Made by a program: the position numbers and the translations under genes
Origin: Pyxidicoccus caerfyrddinensis
GTDB taxonomy: Bacteria > Myxococcota > Myxococcia > Myxococcales > Myxococcaceae
Length of the DNA stretch: 64,000 nucleotides
Direction: 5' to 3'
NCBI RefSeq assembly: GCF_010894405.1
Contig: NZ_JAAIYA010000001.1
Location: 617,065-681,064, forward strand
Shown here: positions 61,622 through 64,000 of the stretch, piece after piece
Numbering within the stretch: position 1 is the stretch's first letter
Layout: each line of letters opens with the position of its first letter
The notes under the pieces: generated by a model
Told to the model about the DNA's origin: nothing
Seen by the model: only the letters and a program-made list of their open reading frames with translations
The model's database searches: none

Positions 61622-64000
61622 TCAGGGGTCTCCACCCCCGACCGTCAGGATGGACGGCAGTCCATTCTCCGGGTGGGTCCTCAGCAGTTGGTAGACGACG
61701 CCGCCCAGGCCGGGCAACAGGCCCGGGACGAAGGCCTCCCGCGCCATTCCACAGGAAGGACCCCGCTCCTCGATGCTGGTGAGAATCGTGCCCAGCAGGT
61801 GCTCGCGCGTCAGGCCCTCGGGGCCCTCACCGGCGGCAATCGCGCGGTCCATCAACTCCCATGCGCCCAGGTCGCCGTGGCAGGCGCAGTGGTTCCAGCC
61901 GATGCCCAGGCGCCACGTCGCCGCGGCGGCCCGGCGCAGCGTCAGCCGGGTCTGCGCATGCTCCAGTCCGGGGTCGAGGTCGGCATGCGCCAACCCGATG
62001 CCCACCGAGCCGTGACACCACGCGGCCGCCGTCTTCAGCCCGTCGAGCAGGCGCAGGTCCAACCAGTTCTGCTCGCCTTCGTCGAAGAGCGCATCCTCGA
62101 AGGCAAAGGCCGCCCGCGCCGTCTGCGCATGGCGGGGAGCGCCCGTCACGCGGGCGAGCCGGGTCAGCGCCCAGCCGATGCCGGTGACGCCGTGCGCGAA
62201 GCCGCCCACGCCTTCCGGCCAGCTCTGGTGGGACCAGTAGGCCCCGTCGCCCTTGAGCCGCGCCAGGTCGCACAGCTGGTCTCCCAGCGCGCTCGCCAGC
62301 TCCAGAGGCCGCGCGGCTCCCGTCCTCCGCGCCAACGCAAGGAGCGGGGCAATCGCTCCGGCCTTGCCCGAGAGCACGTCGTGGATGTCGTCGGCCGCGG
62401 CGGCCTCGGGAATGCCCTCGGCGAGCGCGGTGGCGCGCGCCACGCCGTCACCACCGTCCAGCCCCCAGCCGGACAGGACCAGGCGCGTCCAGAGCTGCGA
62501 GCCGAGGCCGATGTAGCCGCCCGGCGCCTGCGGCCGGAGCTTCACGCCCCGGCTCCGCTGCATGCCGGGCCGGGCCTCGGCCAGGTCCAACGTGCGCAGC
62601 GTGGCCGCGAGGAGCGCCTCCAGGCCTTTCACCGGGTCCGCCCTGCCCGCCCCGGCTTCGCGCAGGTACGCGCCCAGCAGGAGCGCCACGCCGGAGGTGC
62701 CGCCGTACAGGTCCTGCTCCAGCGGCTGCACGGACCAGCCGGTGGGCCTGAAGATGGGAGCAATCCAGGTGACGGTGTCGTCCCTGCCGCGAATGGCGGT
62801 GGCGGCGAGGTCGCCCATGATGCGCGCCATGATGCGCCGGCGGGAGCGCTCGAGGCCGTCCGTCCGCACCCGCTCGGGCCGGCGCGGCACTTCCTCCGGC
62901 CGCCAGCCGTCGTTGATGTAGGCGCTGACCAGCGCGGACTGGATGACGTTGCGCTCCAGCGTGAAGTCCGCGGCGCGCCAGTGCTCCAGCGCGGCTTCCA
63001 CCAGGTTGCGGGGCGGCAACCAGGACGTGCCTCGGGGACCTTCCAGCCGGCCCTCGGCGGCGACCGTGGTGAAGATGGGGATGTCGCCCTCGAGCAGCTC
63101 CTCGACCTCTGCCTCGATGACCGCCGGGTCACTGGGAGCAGTCGACACGTTGGCGGCCATCTTCGCCAGCAGCTCCATGGCGCGCTGGCGCGGCGGCGCC
63201 GGCTTGTGCAGGGACACCGGGTGCCACAGCATCCGGGCCAGCTCGGAGTACACCTCGGTGGCCCGCGTCACCACGCGGATGCGGCAGCCGGAGAAGGGCT
63301 CCAGCATGCTCCGGAGCCGTCCTTCCGTGTCCAGGCGCCGCAGCGTCGAGGTCATCTCGTCGAAGCTGGTGATGACCTCGGGCCAGTACCGCGCCAGGGC
63401 CGGCTCCGGGCTGGGATGATTCTGGGAGACGGGAGCTTCGACGCGGGTGTCGCCGATGCGCGCCTCGTCGGTGCCGGCCTTGATGACCCCCGGTTGCCGC
63501 AGATGCGGCTGCTGCCCCGGCAGCATGCCCACGGCGGAGCTGTCCACGCCGCGCCACCCCAGGCCCTCGCCCCGTCCCGGCAGCAGGCCGATGGACAGCA
63601 CGGTGCCAGCGACGAGCTCCGCCGCGAGGTCCAGCGCCTGCCCCAGTCCCGATGGGTGAGGCGGAGGCTTCGGGGTGAAGAGCGTCTCGCAGTCCACGAT
63701 GACGGGACTGCCACCATGGGCGATGAGGTTCTCCGCGTGCAGGTCGCTGCCGCCGAGCAGCCGCATGATGGCGAGCCAGTGGCCGATGCCCCGGTAGAAG
63801 TCGAGCAGCTCCTCCCTGCCGGAGGCATGGCGGTGCGGGATGAACTCGGCCCAGCCGTGGGCCTCTCGCAGCACCACCGAAGGGACGCGGATGGACAGGG
63901 TGCCACCGTGATACTCGGCCAGCTCGGTGACGAACTGTCGCAGGGCCAGGTCGATGGCCAGCGAGCGCGGCTTGTAGACGAGCCTCCCGCCCTCGCACTG
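61622..64000 (-). CDS. lanM: Class II lanthipeptide synthetase LanM (5' end outside window)
   Basis: About 790 C-terminal residues of a LanM enzyme; the frame is open through the right edge. The dehydratase part (DUF4135) shows GGRLVYKPRSL, the phosphorylation/elimination segment GGSDLHAENLIAHGG and VDCETLF. The LanC-like cyclase part has the zinc ligands in WCHGSVGIGLA and CACHGDLGA and the FAHGVTGIGWAL helix. LanM phosphorylates and dehydrates Ser/Thr of a precursor peptide, then closes thioether rings. No precursor peptide gene was found in the window; it should lie to the right. The gene leads an operon with the exporter and the FAD oxidase. Confidence 0.93.
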   Translation of the reverse strand, partial: QCEGGRLVYKPRSLAIDLALRQFVTELAEYHGGTLSIRVPSVVLREAHGWAEFIPHRHASGREELLDFYRGIGHWLAIMRLLGGSDLHAENLIAHGGSPVIVDCETLFTPKPPPHPSGLGQALDLAAELVAGTVLSIGLLPGRGEGLGWRGVDSSAVGMLPGQQPHLRQPGVIKAGTDEARIGDTRVEAPVSQNHPSPEPALARYWPEVITSFDEMTSTLRRLDTEGRLRSMLEPFSGCRIRVVTRATEVYSELARMLWHPVSLHKPAPPRQRAMELLAKMAANVSTAPSDPAVIEAEVEELLEGDIPIFTTVAAEGRLEGPRGTSWLPPRNLVEAALEHWRAADFTLERNVIQSALVSAYINDGWRPEEVPRRPERVRTDGLERSRRRIMARIMGDLAATAIRGRDDTVTWIAPIFRPTGWSVQPLEQDLYGGTSGVALLLGAYLREAGAGRADPVKGLEALLAATLRTLDLAEARPGMQRSRGVKLRPQAPGGYIGLGSQLWTRLVLSGWGLDGGDGVARATALAEGIPEAAAADDIHDVLSGKAGAIAPLLALARRTGAARPLELASALGDQLCDLARLKGDGAYWSHQSWPEGVGGFAHGVTGIGWALTRLARVTGAPRHAQTARAAFAFEDALFDEGEQNWLDLRLLDGLKTAAAWCHGSVGIGLAHADLDPGLEHAQTRLTLRRAAAATWRLGIGWNHCACHGDLGAWELMDRAIAAGEGPEGLTREHLLGTILTSIEERGPSCGMAREAFVPGLLPGLGGVVYQLLRTHPENGLPSILTVGGGDP

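Overview
The window reads as chromosomal DNA of a myxobacterium (Myxococcota, probably suborder Cystobacterineae: Myxococcus, Corallococcus, Pyxidicoccus, Archangium or similar). The grounds are very high GC with G/C-rich third codon positions; two giant kinase/ATPase/histidine-kinase hybrids; a Ser/Thr kinase paired with a sigma factor; many lipoproteins with RCC1, pre-peptidase-like and beta/gamma-crystallin-like domains; a berberine-bridge-type oxidase; and a class II lanthipeptide operon. No rRNA, tRNA or other taxonomic marker is present, so the genus is open. I saw no CRISPR array, rRNA or tRNA.

Layout. 0-8.7 kb: cut-off exported protein, TMEM175-type channel, DUF4253 protein, a three-gene envelope operon (lipoprotein, TPR protein, 14-unit RCC1 lipoprotein) and a WGR-like protein. 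8.7-19.7 kb: a 1878-aa hybrid kinase divergent from an Fe-S protein, a secreted alpha/alpha-toroid-like protein, a Cys-rich mini-lipoprotein and a zinc metalloprotease lipoprotein. 19.9-29.6 kb: an accessory island with a reduced class II ribonucleotide-reductase-like protein, a dTMP-kinase-like enzyme, a small ORF, a 1548-aa Sacsin/NO VEIN-like ATPase-nuclease, a convergent PLD-family nuclease and a decayed IS3 element. From about 22.6 to 28.4 kb the base composition is visibly lower in GC than the flanks. 29.6-41.9 kb: zinc-finger Ser/Thr kinase divergent from a sigma factor, a menorin-like protein, a second giant hybrid kinase whose kinase domain looks dead, and a patatin. 42-57 kb: mostly single genes of envelope and housekeeping character (EEP hydrolase, lipoproteins, phospholipase-C-like protein, K+ channel, methyltransferase, multidomain murein hydrolase, PPP phosphatase, deoxyhypusine-synthase-like enzyme, DUF1428, PilZ). 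57.2-58.3 kb: a scar where a truncated amidohydrolase gene meets the tail of a short-chain dehydrogenase. 58.3-64 kb: a minus-strand operon of LanM lanthipeptide synthetase (cut by the right edge), ABC exporter and FAD oxidase.

The two most unusual regions are the 19.9-28.4 kb island, a candidate nucleotide-linked defence or conflict cassette, and the lanthipeptide operon with a bicovalent-flavin oxidase. Functional linkage inside the island is inference from synteny only.
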